Assembly: GCA_013397435.1 (NCBI GenBank) | Contig: VZRG01000168.1 | Coordinates: 333,639 to 397,638 of the forward strand | DNA length: 64,000 nt | Reading direction: 5' to 3' | Source: Erythrocercus mccallii | Lineage: Eukaryota; Chordata; Aves; Passeriformes; Dicruridae | In this document: piece by piece, positions 1-12,749 of the stretch | Position numbering within the stretch: position 1 is the first letter of the stretch | How the letters are laid out: each line of letters begins with the position of its first letter | Program-made: the position numbers and the translations under genes | Notes under the pieces: generated by a model | Told to the model about the DNA's origin: nothing | Databases searched by the model: none | The model's input: only the letters and a program-made list of their open reading frames with translations

Positions 1-40
1 CAATCTTTCCAAGTGACATTAAATAGATTGGTTAATATTA

Positions 41-43
41 TAG

Positions 44-77
<34 letters not shown>

Positions 78-101
78 GTATATATATATATATATATATA
101 A
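41..101. repeat. (TA)n microsatellite
   Basis: An almost pure TA dinucleotide run, broken by a central tacatatgta segment. It can form cruciform or slipped structures and is likely length-polymorphic. Confidence 0.95.
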
Positions 102-3100
102 TAGGTGCTAAATCCAGCTAAATCCAATACATGGCACATTAAATAGGTATCAATAAAGATATCATCAGTGTACCTCTTCAGAATTGTTTCATTTAGAGAT
201 GAAGGATAGGCTAAGTATATAACTTCTAACACATATTTGAACATTTTTCAGTACTAGTATTATGTAAAACAACCCCTTTTAATAATAAAGGAAGTGATCT
301 TCTGCCAGAATCTGTCACAGTTTACATGGTAGTTCTTCCTCTGTGTAAGGAACACAGATTTCACAGTGCAACAAAACCTGTAAAATCATCAAGTTAACAA
401 ATATCTTCTTGAGAATGGGTTATGTTTCAGACTTAGTGATTTGTGGGGTATGCTTGCGTTATTTTATTTTGATAGCAAGACCAATAAAATTATATTTTGC
501 AGATTTGATGTTGAGTTGAATGTCAAACTATATTTCATACTTCATATTCCTGACTTGCAGTATAATAGCTACAATATTCTTATCTATTATTTGCTCAAAT
601 TCCTTAGCAAACCAGTATTTTTCCTGCTATACTATTAAAAACCTAACAATAATACAATTATGGCAAAACTGGAATGTTTGTTTCATTCATCATATCCCCA
701 TGAATCTGTTTTAAAATCTGTTTATATGTATACATAGATGTATATGGATCATTGCCTTTAATGTTGAAATATTCCATTCTGAAGCATAATTGTGAATATA
801 ACATGCCATGTTCTCTTTTTTGCTGATGGAATCTCATAGACTTCTTATTTTCCTCATCTATTTTCAGCATACATACCTGTCCTTGCAATAACAATGGATA
901 ACGGGGCATAGTTCATCAGTAAGGATCCTACAGGTTTCCACAAAATTAAAATTTTGAAAATTTATAATTTTAACATTTCTATGGTCTTATTTAAACAGAC
1001 AGAGGCTGTCATATGATTTGTCAATAGATATTTCAGGGAATCGGCAAATATCTGGAAATGTCTGAGGTCAGAACTGAAAGTCTGGATCATTTATAAGATT
1101 GGGGAAGGTAGATGTTGGAAGAGGCTGATAGAATAATTTGTTTATGTAATTTAATTTCCCTGGCTGACTTTCCTATGAACATGCTGGACTCAACGGTTTT
1201 AGACTGACAGAGTTCAAACTCTGCAACTCAAGAAATCCAGCATGTAGCTGTAAAGCATGCCAAGCACCCTTCTTAAGATTCAGATGGGATAGGCGCTGCT
1301 TATAGGAAAAATGCCTCATTTCAGCACATATATGTAAATTTACCTTAAACAAAGTTATATTTACCAGCAATTTTATCATCTGCATTTTGATAAACACGTA
1401 CATTTACTGAAAGTATGTTTTCACAAGAGTTAAGCTATTACGGAAATTCAAAAGAGGCTATAGTCCTAGAGAAAGCATATTCACTCTAATAAAGGTCTTT
1501 CATACTTTAAGTAAATAGCTTGAAAAAGTTTCTCTGGCAAAACACTTCTCAGTGTATTTGTTTATGTTGAATAAACAGTTTTGTCTCTTTTGAGAAATGG
1601 TGTGTATTGAGAAACTCTTTGCCTTTCCCACTATGTTGGTTAAATATACTCTTTATTATTTTGTTTCCCCAAAACACATTAACTACAGCAGACAGGTTGA
1701 ACACGTGACTTGTCACATGCACTGCAATGCAAAGCCTGACAATGCATACATTGAATGCATAAATTTTAGTGTCTTTCCTTGCTGGCTAGAAAATGCCTCT
1801 TTGCAAGCATCTGTAGATACCCAATTGCTTCAGAAATATGGATCACTCCTGTGCAGCTGAGATCTGGCATAATAATGGATCATTAAATATTATGACTGTT
1901 AGACATACCAAGTAAATTAAACTTGGACAATTATTCCCAGTTCAAAAAGCAAAACTGAAACAAACAAAAATCAACATTTAATTAAGCTAGAGCAATATAT
2001 CTAAAATCCAGAAAATGGGCATTGAATGAGAAGAGACTGTAAGATGTTTCAGAAACCCTATGATGGATAAAGAGTAACAGTCGAATGAAGAAGCAGTAGT
2101 AGTCACTCAAATTGAATGTTTTGACATTTTATTTAAAGATGGGATATTTCTGAGAAAAAAAGACAATATAGCTTTTTAGAGAAAACAAACTAAACAAAGG
2201 TCATACATAAATCATTCTGCACTGTCAGTAATTGCTTTAGGTATTTTTTTCTTGTGCATTTAAAGGGAATAAAATATAGTTTATTATTATTATTCCTAGC
2301 ATATACTGCCATCATAAAAACACTTCTTTATTAACAACTCAGAGAATATTGAATGGAAGACAGTATAAAAGTAAAAAAAATCTGGCTCATAATGCAAAAT
2401 TTTCATACTTTGTTGGTAGATACAGTCTCCTTCCACTCTTAGAATATACAATTTCACCTTTTTTAGTGATGATTGTGTTAAATTGTTCATTATGTTTAAT
2501 TCTATGAATGTTTAAATCTTTACTCTTATGAATAATTAATTTCCATTTCAGTATTTATTATCAACTTAAATATCATTCAGATTTCTTAAGGGACACAATT
2601 GATGTGTATGAGAATTAAAAACAATCTCCAGGTATCTTGGTTCATCCATAATACACAAACTAGAGGAGCTTTTAGTGCAAAATTAATGGAGCTTTCTTGT
2701 CTAAGGACCTCATTTGCTCTTATGTCTCTGGACCAGCAAACATTGTCAATGTTAAAACATTAATTTGCTACAAAATATCTAGAGCTCTGACCTTTATTTT
2801 ATACCTAATGAACTTTATCTACAATTCTGTAATGATGTGACATTGACTCAAGGTCAAATGATACCCAGTAAACACAGAAAGGCTGCCCAATGTGATAGAC
2901 ATTCTAAAAATCTACAACAAGTTAGAAGGAAAAAATGAGAAACCTTTGAACTGGTACCTTTTTTTTTAACTACTTGGAGATGAAGGCAGGTAAAGATTTA
3001 AGGCAGAGAGAGAGGTTCGAAACAAGGCCAAATCGCAACTGTAAATTATATTATTTTGACAATGATTACAAAAATGTGTGTGAACCCTCAGTAATTTTTG

Positions 3101-3183
3101 AAATACTTTTGCACTGTACACCAAAATCTCTACGATTTTCTGCCTGACTTGATGTTTAAGTGTATATATATAGTGATGTTACT

Positions 3184-3206
3184 ACTCCATCCTAACAGGA
3201 TGGAGT
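3184..3206. repeat. Perfect 10-bp inverted repeat, 3-base loop
   Basis: The arms actccatcct and aggatggagt pair perfectly around a loop of aac. It lies in otherwise unremarkable intron sequence next to a short tatatata tract. It could form a stable small hairpin in DNA or in the pre-mRNA. No function can be assigned. Confidence 0.9.
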
Positions 3207-5159
3207 GAGATGCAAAATTCAATAGCTACAGTTGATAGGGAGAGAAGTTTTACTATTTCTAGGTTCCACAGGGTAACTGTTTGGCCTATTTAATTTGAAA
3301 AAAGAAAAAGCCAAATAAGCACAATACTTCTGCCCTAAATAAATGTCAATCAAATCAAATAATAAATTTCAATCAATACTGTAACTTAATATTATTGACA
3401 AAATATGTCAAGGTATAACACTGGGTCTTGGGGTCTCCCACAAGCATACTCTGATCATGTGCAAAAGCAAGCCTGTGTCAATGGAAGATTAAATATACCC
3501 AGTAGCTAAGCAAAACAGCAGCAACAGACTGACACATTCAGATAAATGGCTATCCTTCTACTGTTTTTCATCTGAGTATTGCAGAAAAAAAGAAAATAAG
3601 CCAATGGCAAATAACATACTAAGATATTTAATAACTTAAAATTCTTCTCTTAGAGAAAAGAAAGAGTTCTGGTTATATAGAGAGAAATTGACAAATGACA
3701 AAGCCTGCAGAAACTACATTTCAAGACTGATTAAGGAGACTAAGTAAAGTTCCCCTTTACTATACACCTTTATGGGACATTAAGAAACTGAATTTGGGAA
3801 ATGCAAAGTATAGTTATTGTATCTAAACCAAAATAAATTTGGAATATCCTTTTTAAAATCTTGATCTTATCTCAAAAGGCACTTTTCCACATCTACTTCA
3901 TCAGGTCGTGAATTTCATCAGGGAATCTCAATGTGGGTAATAACATGTGGCATGTGGAATTAAAGCCTTTGTGCCTACTCATTTGGGGAATTCCACTATT
4001 TCTTTAGTAACATCCATTTTCAACATTCTGATTTGGAATTTATAGCATTTAAGCCAAAGGACATTGCTGAAGAAAATAGGAAAAAAAAACTAAAAAGTTT
4101 TGAGCAACTTTCTGGGAAATAATTTTCATGGAGCAGAAAAAAGAAGATAGAGTGCAGGGGATTTAAGTGCAGAAAAATTATTAGCACAATTCAGCTATGA
4201 GAAGGATTCTGAAATGATTTTTTTTTTCTCAATATAGAATTTGCAATGAAACATATAGACTAGCTCTACTTCAATTCCTACTTAATTCCATAGTAGAAAG
4301 CAATTGGCTCTCTTGAGACCAGAATCAGACATTAAATAGATGCTACCAATCTAGCTCATTTTAGGAAACAATTAACTAAATGGACAATTTATACACGCAC
4401 AGAATACTTTAGCTGAGCTCATTATGGAGCTGGTTCACATTAAGAACAAACAAAGCTCCTTTAAAACTACAAAAGACTGTTATCCGTTCACAAATGGATG
4501 TATAATGCATCACTTATTTGAACTTACGGAAACAATTCATCTTTCCTAATGTGTTTGGGACAACGGCATAGTTACCCAGTTAGAACAGGGCACAAATGTT
4601 GCCTGAGAGCCACAGTAAGAAGTCAGAGCTTTTAATACCACTCAGAAAAATCTCAGCACTTCTTATGCTGAGATCCTGAATCTCCTGGTGACATCCTCCC
4701 TGGAAATGAGATCAAATTATTGGACTAAAAATAAAGACATGGAAAGATATCACCAAATACTTGTTCTGTTTCTTCCTTACTTTCTCAAGTAAGGAATTTA
4801 CTTCCTTGATTATTCCAATTATTAAGCGTAATTATATAAAATTCCAACTATTTACTGTTGGTACCTAATCAGACACTGGAGAACTGTAGACAAATAAAAA
4901 CCATTGTTATAAACTTATTCTTTTCCTTAACAACATGTTATGGCTAGCTAACATTATGAATAAAACAATTAACTACTGTGACTCGGTGTCGTGGGTTGAC
5001 ACAGCTTGGTTTTTAGTTAAAGGAGAAACAGTTCCCCATAACCCAGTAAGGACCTGGTAATTTCCTATGGAAAAGACAGAGACCTATGAGAGGTCAATTT
5101 TTAGATACTGACACATTATATAACCACTGAGGAAGCTGGATGTGACTTTGTGAATACAA

Positions 5160-5560
5160 ATATTAACCTGAGACCGTGTCGCAGCTGGCCTTTCCCTTCT
5201 GGCCAGGGGAGCAGGTAACACCCGGCCCCGCGGCCGCTTTGCCCGGCCGGCCAGGCCCCGCCGCTCCTCGCTGTGGGGGGAGCCGGCCCTGGCCTGGCCC
5301 TGCCCCTGGGCCCCATCAGCTGCCGGTGGGAAAGGGGAGGCTGCAGCTACTGATATCCAGCCAGCTTGAAAGCCTAGCGCACCGCTGGCCCAGGCTGAGG
5401 GAGCTGTTCCGCTGAGCCCCGGGGAGCAGCCCCAAGCCTGGGCTGGACCACCCCGGATAAAACCGAGGGGTGGGAGGGAGGCATCCATCAGCCTACCTAT
5501 CCTGAGATCCTGGCGCCGTTCCTGAGCCTCCCCATTGGCATGGCTCTGAAATCCTAGTGG
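5160..5560. promoter_or_regulatory. GC/CpG-rich core of the LTR, possible U3 promoter region
   Basis: A block of high GC with many CpGs (for example ggccccgcggccgc) inside the LTR, in an otherwise AT-rich intron. A TATA-like ggataaaacc follows at about 5455. LTR U3 regions carry retroviral promoters and enhancers, so a promoter role is a reasonable inference, but nothing in the sequence proves activity today. Confidence 0.4.
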
Positions 5561-6389
5561 CCACTGCCCGGCAGAAATCAGATAACCTTCTGCAAGCCCA
5601 GGCAAGTGTTAACTCTTTCCTTGGCAGATGAAACTTTTAAAACTCCAGTCCTCCTTTTGAGTAAAAAGAAAAGGACAGAGTGAAATGTAGAGATGACATG
5701 ACATGAGACAGAAGGCAGTGAAGAGAGAGTAAAAGACTAATTGGGAGAAAGGATTGAGGAGTTGCCTAGTTCCAGGCTGAAAGTCTTTTATGAGCCATGG
5801 TAATGAACTGTAATATGCTAGAACTTTCTTTTAAACTGTGGACAATATGAATTGGGGAGATAGACTGAAGCAAACGTATTTGTGATGGACTAAGTGAATA
5901 TTGAATTAGTAGCTGTGATCCTGTTGTCTACTGAGAAGTTTAAACAGAGAAAAAAAAAAAGGCGGCCTCTGTCCCAGTGAAGAAGTGAAGAGAGATCTCT
6001 GTTCCATGAGATTAAAAAAAATCCATTGCCTTTGGAGCTCTTGTATCTTTAAAATGACACTCCAAATCGTCCATGACCCATATGCAGTTGTGGGAAAAAG
6101 CTGCTGATGGGAGGAACTTCACGGATTGCAGAATTTCCTCAGGCGGCTGCAGATTCGTGACATGGGAGCCACCAGAGACTGTTTTCTAGTGGCATTGTTT
6201 CAATGAGAGTTCTAAGAGAGACTCCTCTCCCTAAGAATTGATGAAAGATTATTTTAAGTGGTGAAACTGACTGGAAGTCACAGGTTTTGTCTCTCTGTGT
6301 TGTCAGTGGAAAAGTGAGCAGTTTGTGGAGAGGGAAAAGTGTTTTGAAAATTTCATTTTGATTCTCATTCTTTTCTTTTAGTGTGTGTT

Positions 6390-6395
6390 AATAAA
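6390..6395 (+). terminator. LTR polyadenylation signal AATAAA
   Basis: Canonical hexamer about 90 bp before the 3' end of the LTR, the expected place for the R-region poly(A) signal. It acts on the plus strand and so does not threaten MMP16 transcription. Confidence 0.6.
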
Positions 6396-7847
6396 CCTAT
6401 CTTTATACCCTTTAAGTTGGAGCCTATTTTGCTATTCTCCTATTTCACAGTAGGAAAAGAGTTAGTGGATATTTAAACCACAACACTTGGCATAGGAGCA
6501 AGAGAGAAACTGGCAAACATATCCCACTGCTGAATACAGGGAGTGCTAAATCGAGATTGGTTTAAAGTATCTGTCTTCAGCTAAGCTGAGGTTCACTGCT
6601 GTAAATACATTTTCAAGTGGAAATATTATGTAGCTAGGAAATCTTTGCTAAGGAGTATGCTAAGCATTTTTTCTAATATCTGCTCTTCTCCTGTATTATT
6701 GACACAATAAAATCATGTCAAGTAATTTATTCAGGGTCCAAAATGGCCTTATGTTAAAACTGTCTTCTTGGCATCTTATTCTGAGTCTTAATTATTGGCC
6801 TGAATATTCTCTTTCACTCATTTGAGATATGTCAAAAGAGCTTTTCATTGCTCATGCTGAAATCTATAGCTATGCTTAAAAAAAAAAAAAAAAGCTAAAG
6901 TAACTAAGAAATTAGACTTCAAGGATCAGGGAAAATATGAAAATAATCTATTTATTTTTCAGAAAAGACTCATATGCACTCTGTCTCTCTTCATGAGAGA
7001 AGACTCATGTTCTCCTCCCTCATTTGTAAACTGCTGTACAGATCTCCTTCACGGACCACATATACAACAGAATTACAATGTGAACTCTTGTTTATCTGAA
7101 ATCTGAAAGAAGAACAGGATGTAGCAAGAGGAGCTGTGACTGAAGCTGGAAGAAAAATACCTCCTTTATCCTCAACATCAAATTGTAAAATATGGTCGAT
7201 TAGTCAAAGCACTGGCAGTCCCTCTGAAACCTATATTAAATTTTTGTAGTGATATCAGTAAGCTGCAGTCAAGTATTTCCACTTCTAGTGATGCAGTGAT
7301 AGATTCAGGATACAAAGTTTCTCCTCTTTTATTTTGTCTTTTAATTTCTTCCTCTCTCTCTAATTTTCCCTGTTTTATTCTTTCTCTGATGTGTACTTTG
7401 GTCATTTGTTCAGAATGCCAGTGTCCAAGCACTGGCAGAGGAGGCAGCAGGGCTGACCTGTGCTGGAATACTGGAGGGAATGCCTGAGCCCCTCAGCACA
7501 TCTCCTGCCTGTGTGGTAATACATTTAAGAAACTGAAAAAGCATTGCTCCCCACTTAGAGGTCTTTTTCATATTCAAAACCATTCCATGATCAGTAACAG
7601 ATTTGAGAAATTTTTCATTTTATTTCTGATATAAAAATACTGAACATTTGACAACAAACTACACAAGAATTCTGCAGTTCTTCAACACACTTTGAAGAGC
7701 ACGCAATCATTTTTAAACTAGATTCTGCAAATCACTCCTTTGTGCTATATTTTTCTCATTTGAATAACAACATTAATTGTTCAGCTATTTAGAGTTATTT
7801 TGTCTAACATAAACATAAAAAGAAGAAAATGTACCCCTATTTTTAGA

Positions 7848-7953
7848 ACCATAGGAATCATAGGAACATTAAGGTTGGAAAAGATCTCTAAGATCATCTA
7901 AGTCCAACCTTTGACTGAATACCACTGTGCCCACAAAATCACGCCATTAATAT
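7848..7953 (-). mobile_element. CR1 LINE 3'-end fragment
   Basis: The segment starting at the degenerate ataggaatcataggaac and continuing aaggttggaaaagatctcta, agatcatctaagtccaacct is the reverse complement of the conserved CR1 3' UTR. The element is therefore in minus orientation, the same sense as MMP16. Only about 105 bp remain, typical of 5'-truncated CR1 copies. Confidence 0.85.
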
Positions 7954-10900
7954 ATCTGTGAAGCTTACTTTGGTTGTCGCATGTTGAATTTTTCCTAATT
8001 ATCATGCACATTACAAGGCAAATATGTAAATAGTACACAATATTGTGAAGTCACATTACCTCTTCCTAAACAACATATAACAAAATATTCAGCCAAGTAC
8101 CACATGCAATTTGGTCATTTGCTGTGCAGAAATTATTTTGGACATCTACTTGGTTGACTATTAGTGTATCCAAACACTTTGTGTGATTCCTTGAATATTG
8201 AATGTATAAGACATATAAAGAAAAGTATCTCTTAAAAATAGATTCTAGGCTTTAAAAAATGCTCAAAGGCCAATATTTACCATTTTTTTGATAAACAGTC
8301 TTGGTCTAATCAAGAGTGAACTGACTGAGAAAATATCTCTTTCAGTGAAGGTAGTGAATGTAGCCTTGCAGAGGCATCCACACACATGGCTGTAATTCAT
8401 GTTTGGAAAACATCTTGATTGAAAGCCTGGCCCTTTCACTGTTCATCCTACAGTGCCAAAAATAACTGCAGTAACTATCTAGCTTACTTTCATCGATGTT
8501 GCTAAGGTCATATAATTGCTGTTGTCTAGTCCAATTTCTAGTGCAGATGAAAACTGTTTATTAAAAAAATATATTCTCTACCTTTCAAATTAACAAATTT
8601 ATATTACTGCATATAGAAAAAAATTCTAAAACAAGCATCTCTTAAAACTGCTCTTAGTATTTGATGTTCTATGGAAGTAAGTAATTTAAGAATACTTTGA
8701 TGTACGTTTGTTTAATATTTTAATAGTGTATCCTCATTTTACAGTTGTTTTCATTAGTAAATTATTCTTTGATTATAGCTCTTATTTTAATTCTTTCAGT
8801 CTTATCCAAATATTTTTTAATAATTTCTTCACTATCAAATTGTATGTGCACTTTTTATCAATTTTTTGATGCATATCCATCTGTCCTCTATTTTTCCTGT
8901 GCAGATAGTACCAATGGCATTTTAGCATTTCTTTCCTTTGTATACATTAACCTTTTGAAAATATCCTGAAGTAATCAAAAGCTGTAAGTATTTATAAAAT
9001 ACTTTCATCTCAAGGAAAATCTGTTCTGCAGAATCCATACAAAACATGCTAGTTTTTGACTAACTCCAGTAGCTGGGCAACATGCACGAAACTCAGGAAC
9101 CATGGGTTGATCTGGGCCTTCTGTGGATGATTACTATGTACTATATCACAAACATATACTTTCAAAGAGCACTTGGCCCCTCCTGGAAAATCTTCCACAT
9201 GAGAACTTGTCCGCTGTATCTCTTCAGATTACAAATATGACAGTAATAGACCTTGCACTATGTTGCAGCTGGCGATGATATTGGTCTTTCTCCTCTGTCC
9301 CACAATATATATATATAAATGGTGACAACTCAGGTAATTAGTGTTTTAACTTTACCAACTGAACATTTTTTTTTTAATAATAACAAAAATAAATAAAACC
9401 AATCTCCATTTGGATGGGTTTCCGTATTCCTTACCGAATTGAGCATTTTCATTCACTCTGATTTTGTTCAAGTAACTAAATTGACTGAGACACTATAAAA
9501 TGTTCCCATTGCCACATGGTTATGATCCAATATGAAGAAACAAATAGACAGACATAAAAGAAGCAAAATAAATATCTCTAATGACATCAAATCTAGGCTT
9601 GCAGACAGGAATCTCTGGAATGTTTAAATTCCCCCTAATGCTCTGTAGGTATCAGCACATGCCCATGAAGTACTACACAAAACCTTTCACCCACAGGTGG
9701 ACATTAGGCCTTTACAGAGCAGTTAAGTGTTTATTTCCTCAGTAGTGATTGCATTTTGAGACTACAGATCCATCTGTAATTTTTTTTGAACTCAGTTCTG
9801 TTGCCCTTCCCCATAGGGAGTTAACATAAAAGCAATGACTTCCATGAATACATGGAGCAGTGGTGTGTTCTGCACCATGGAAAGATAAGGAAAATTGGGC
9901 ATTTTTTATTACTAAAAAAAAAAGTACCAATTTTCTTGATTAGAACTGAAAAACTTTCTCCTGGTACTGAGAAAAAATATTCTGTTAAGGCATTCTATAT
10001 TTAAACTGTAAATATTCTAATGAAGATGAATCAAATGTAAAAAAAAATAAATCACAATTTCATTAATACATGTATCTGTCTATGTAACATGATACAAACA
10101 AGGGATCCTTGATACATCATCTTTAAAATCAGGCAGGTATATAGAAGGGACTAAACAATAAGAAGGGGTGAAAAAGGTGTAATATGTAGTTGCATTATGA
10201 TATGAAGCGAAGATACGTGTTTTGTAGTAGCCATCCTTTTCCTTTGTAAAGAATAGTGGAAAACACCAAGTTGGAATGTAAGGTTGTGTCAACACATGTT
10301 CGTGGTTCTTGGAAATATCATGGGACATGTGATGAACATAATGCTCTAATGAATCAAATCTCCTTTTGCATTGACCAAGACCAACTTGTTGATATTTCTC
10401 TTCCAATAACATATTCCACTTTTGGTGCACTCTTTGGGAAACTAGATAACCCATTGTTTTTTATGACACCTTGTTAGCTTAAATCTTGACAATGAGCCTC
10501 TATTTGAAAGCTCAGTAACATTAACTGTACAACTCCATCACCCAAATAATCTTTAATACTATATGTCATAATCTTCACTTTTCTTCTATCCTTTTGCAAC
10601 CTTTTACCATTTAATTAAAAAAAGATCAATAACTGTGGGCTACCTTTTTCCCTTTTAATGAAACTGTCAAAAAGATTTCAAAACAAGTGACATTTTCTAC
10701 GAATAGAGAGAATACGAGCATAACAGCACTTTCAAAATTTTTTTCCCAGCTGCACAGTATTTCCTATCACAAAATTATACTGCCTTATCAACAATAGCAC
10801 AGAAACAGAAATTTCCTTCCTGGAGAAGACCAAGTGTACCACCTAGGATCCTACAGAAAAATTAAAGATCCTTTTTCTATGGTTTACTTTTGCTATCCAA

Positions 10901-11969
10901 CCTGGCCCGTGAAAAGAGAATATAGAATAGTGGCGTTTGTGTGCATATATTTCTTCTGTAACTTCACATATAAACCTATGAAAAGGGTACACGACAGACT
11001 TATCTTTCTCCAAGCAAAACGGACCAACTACTGCAATGAAATCAGAATAATTTGGGGTTTTTTTTCTACTTTTCTACCCTTATCACTCTATCACTTGCAA
11101 TATTATGCTTCACTGTCTGCCAGAGGTGAGCAGATGATTTAAAAAAATACAGCAAATATGTCTGAGTCATCAGACTGTCTGTAATGACTCATGCACTCTC
11201 TGAAAAACAAAAAGGTCACAGTAGGGCAAACTCAAATACCTTTCTTAATTTTACCTCCAAAATATATGGGCTATTAAATGAGCAGGGAATGGAGTCCTGG
11301 ATAAACAAAAGTTACAAATAATCCAAAAGAGAATATTACCTTTTTCACCAAAAAATTTCTAGAGGCAGGCAGCAAAAACACTGCAAGAAGTCAAATGGAA
11401 AAATTATGACTAAACCAAAACCATAAATACTTATTTCTAGTTTCATTAATCCTGTTAAAGCATGAAGATTAGAAAACTCTAAATAGAATAGAGAAGGATT
11501 CACCTGGTAAAAAAATAATTTGCACCTACATGAATAAGTTTGTGACTTGTGAACTATGGCATATCTGTGAGATCACTTAGCATAATTTTCAGCTAAAGGA
11601 AGCTTCTAAGTCTGTTTTCAATGTGGAAATCAGATAGAAGTCGTTATCATTCCCTCTTGTTGGCCAAAAGCTTTTGAAGATGAGGCAGTGACCAACTATG
11701 TCTACCAGGATTATCCAAAATCAACCATCAGAAGTCTATCATTGATACTGTAGGAACACAGAAATTAGTACTCCAAACACTTTTTTCTAGATGTAATGAA
11801 AGATTTCATTTCCTTTAAGCTGTAACCTTTTTACTAGAAAGAACTGTGGTATGTTATTGATATCAATTATTATATCAAATATTATTGTTAATGTATCATC
11901 TGTATTTTCATATTTCTGTCACATCCATAAATTCATATGCAGATATGTTTCTTTCCATATGCAAATGTC

Positions 11970-12056
11970 TGTCCCAGCTCATAGCAGGGAAGTTGGAATA
12001 GATGATCTTTAAAGGTCCTTTCTAACCCAAAACATTATGATTCTATGGTTCTATAA
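11970..12056 (+). mobile_element. CR1 LINE 3'-end fragment
   Basis: The stretch ggaatagatgatctttaaag, gtcctttctaacccaaaaca followed by attatgattctatggttcta is the sense strand of a CR1 3' end with its terminal ATTCTATG-type repeats. It is the one CR1 copy here lying opposite to MMP16. Confidence 0.85.
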
Positions 12057-12749
12057 CTAATAATAGGAAAGCATTTACAAGGAAGTAAGAGGAAAAACTT
12101 AAAATATTTAATGAATAAATGAAATGTAAAGTGAATGATACAGTGACATTACAGTTGTAAACAAAGAGGGATGTTAGTGATAGAGGACACAGCATAAACT
12201 GATGAAAACCACTATGTACACATCATACACATACAGAAATACAACAGGTGAAATCAGATGCGTCAGTAATTCTCATACTGACGTTTATTATGTCTCTGAA
12301 GACCTAAAATAATCATGTCCCTTCCTTATGAATCTTCATAATTCATGAAACCAAATTTTGTGGTTTTGCACATATATGCAATTCAATGTGATCCTATGTG
12401 CAGATGCAGTATGTGTTCATGCCATCGCTTATCCTGTCTTTCCACCTTCTCCACACTGAACATTGCATAAAATCTCTGAGGAAACCAGAAGAATTTGGAG
12501 TGCACTGATGAGTCATGTCAGAACTACAGGTGGAAGCAAGAAAGAGGGAGTAATTAAAATATTTCCTCCTGATTGCAGTAGTTCAGGACAGTTCATCCAT
12601 AAACAAGATACTGAAGCTGTTCTAACCTGGATGAGGTTCTCAAGATGATATCTCACTCTTGAATACACTGTTTTTAGGGGAAATGGAAGAGGACCTACAC
12701 TACTCATTTCAGGGTCATATCACCTCTGTCTACATATGCATGCCTATAA

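Larger units (their letters stand above)
4987..6485 (+). mobile_element. Solo LTR of an avian endogenous retrovirus, about 1.5 kb
   Basis: The element begins TGTCGTGG and ends CCACAACA, an imperfect terminal inverted repeat with the canonical TG...CA ends. It is flanked by CTCGG (4982-4986) and CTTGG (6486-6490), a 5-bp target-site duplication with one C-to-T change at a CpG. The polyadenylation signal AATAAA is at 6390-6395 near the 3' end, so the LTR is on the plus strand, antisense to MMP16. No gag, pol or env and no second LTR follow, so this is a solo LTR. A 5-bp duplication suggests an ERVL-type element, but the class is not proven. The region about 5160-5560 is strongly GC- and CpG-rich (it contains a NotI site), unlike the flanking intron. 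Any long reading frames inside, such as 5084-5605 on the minus strand, are by-products of this composition. Confidence 0.85.

Noticed and set aside
5084..5605. 173-codon minus-strand open frame, Pro/Ala/Gly/Arg-rich
   Set aside because: It lies wholly within the GC-rich core of the LTR. Open frames on both strands are expected from composition, and no domain or splice context is seen.
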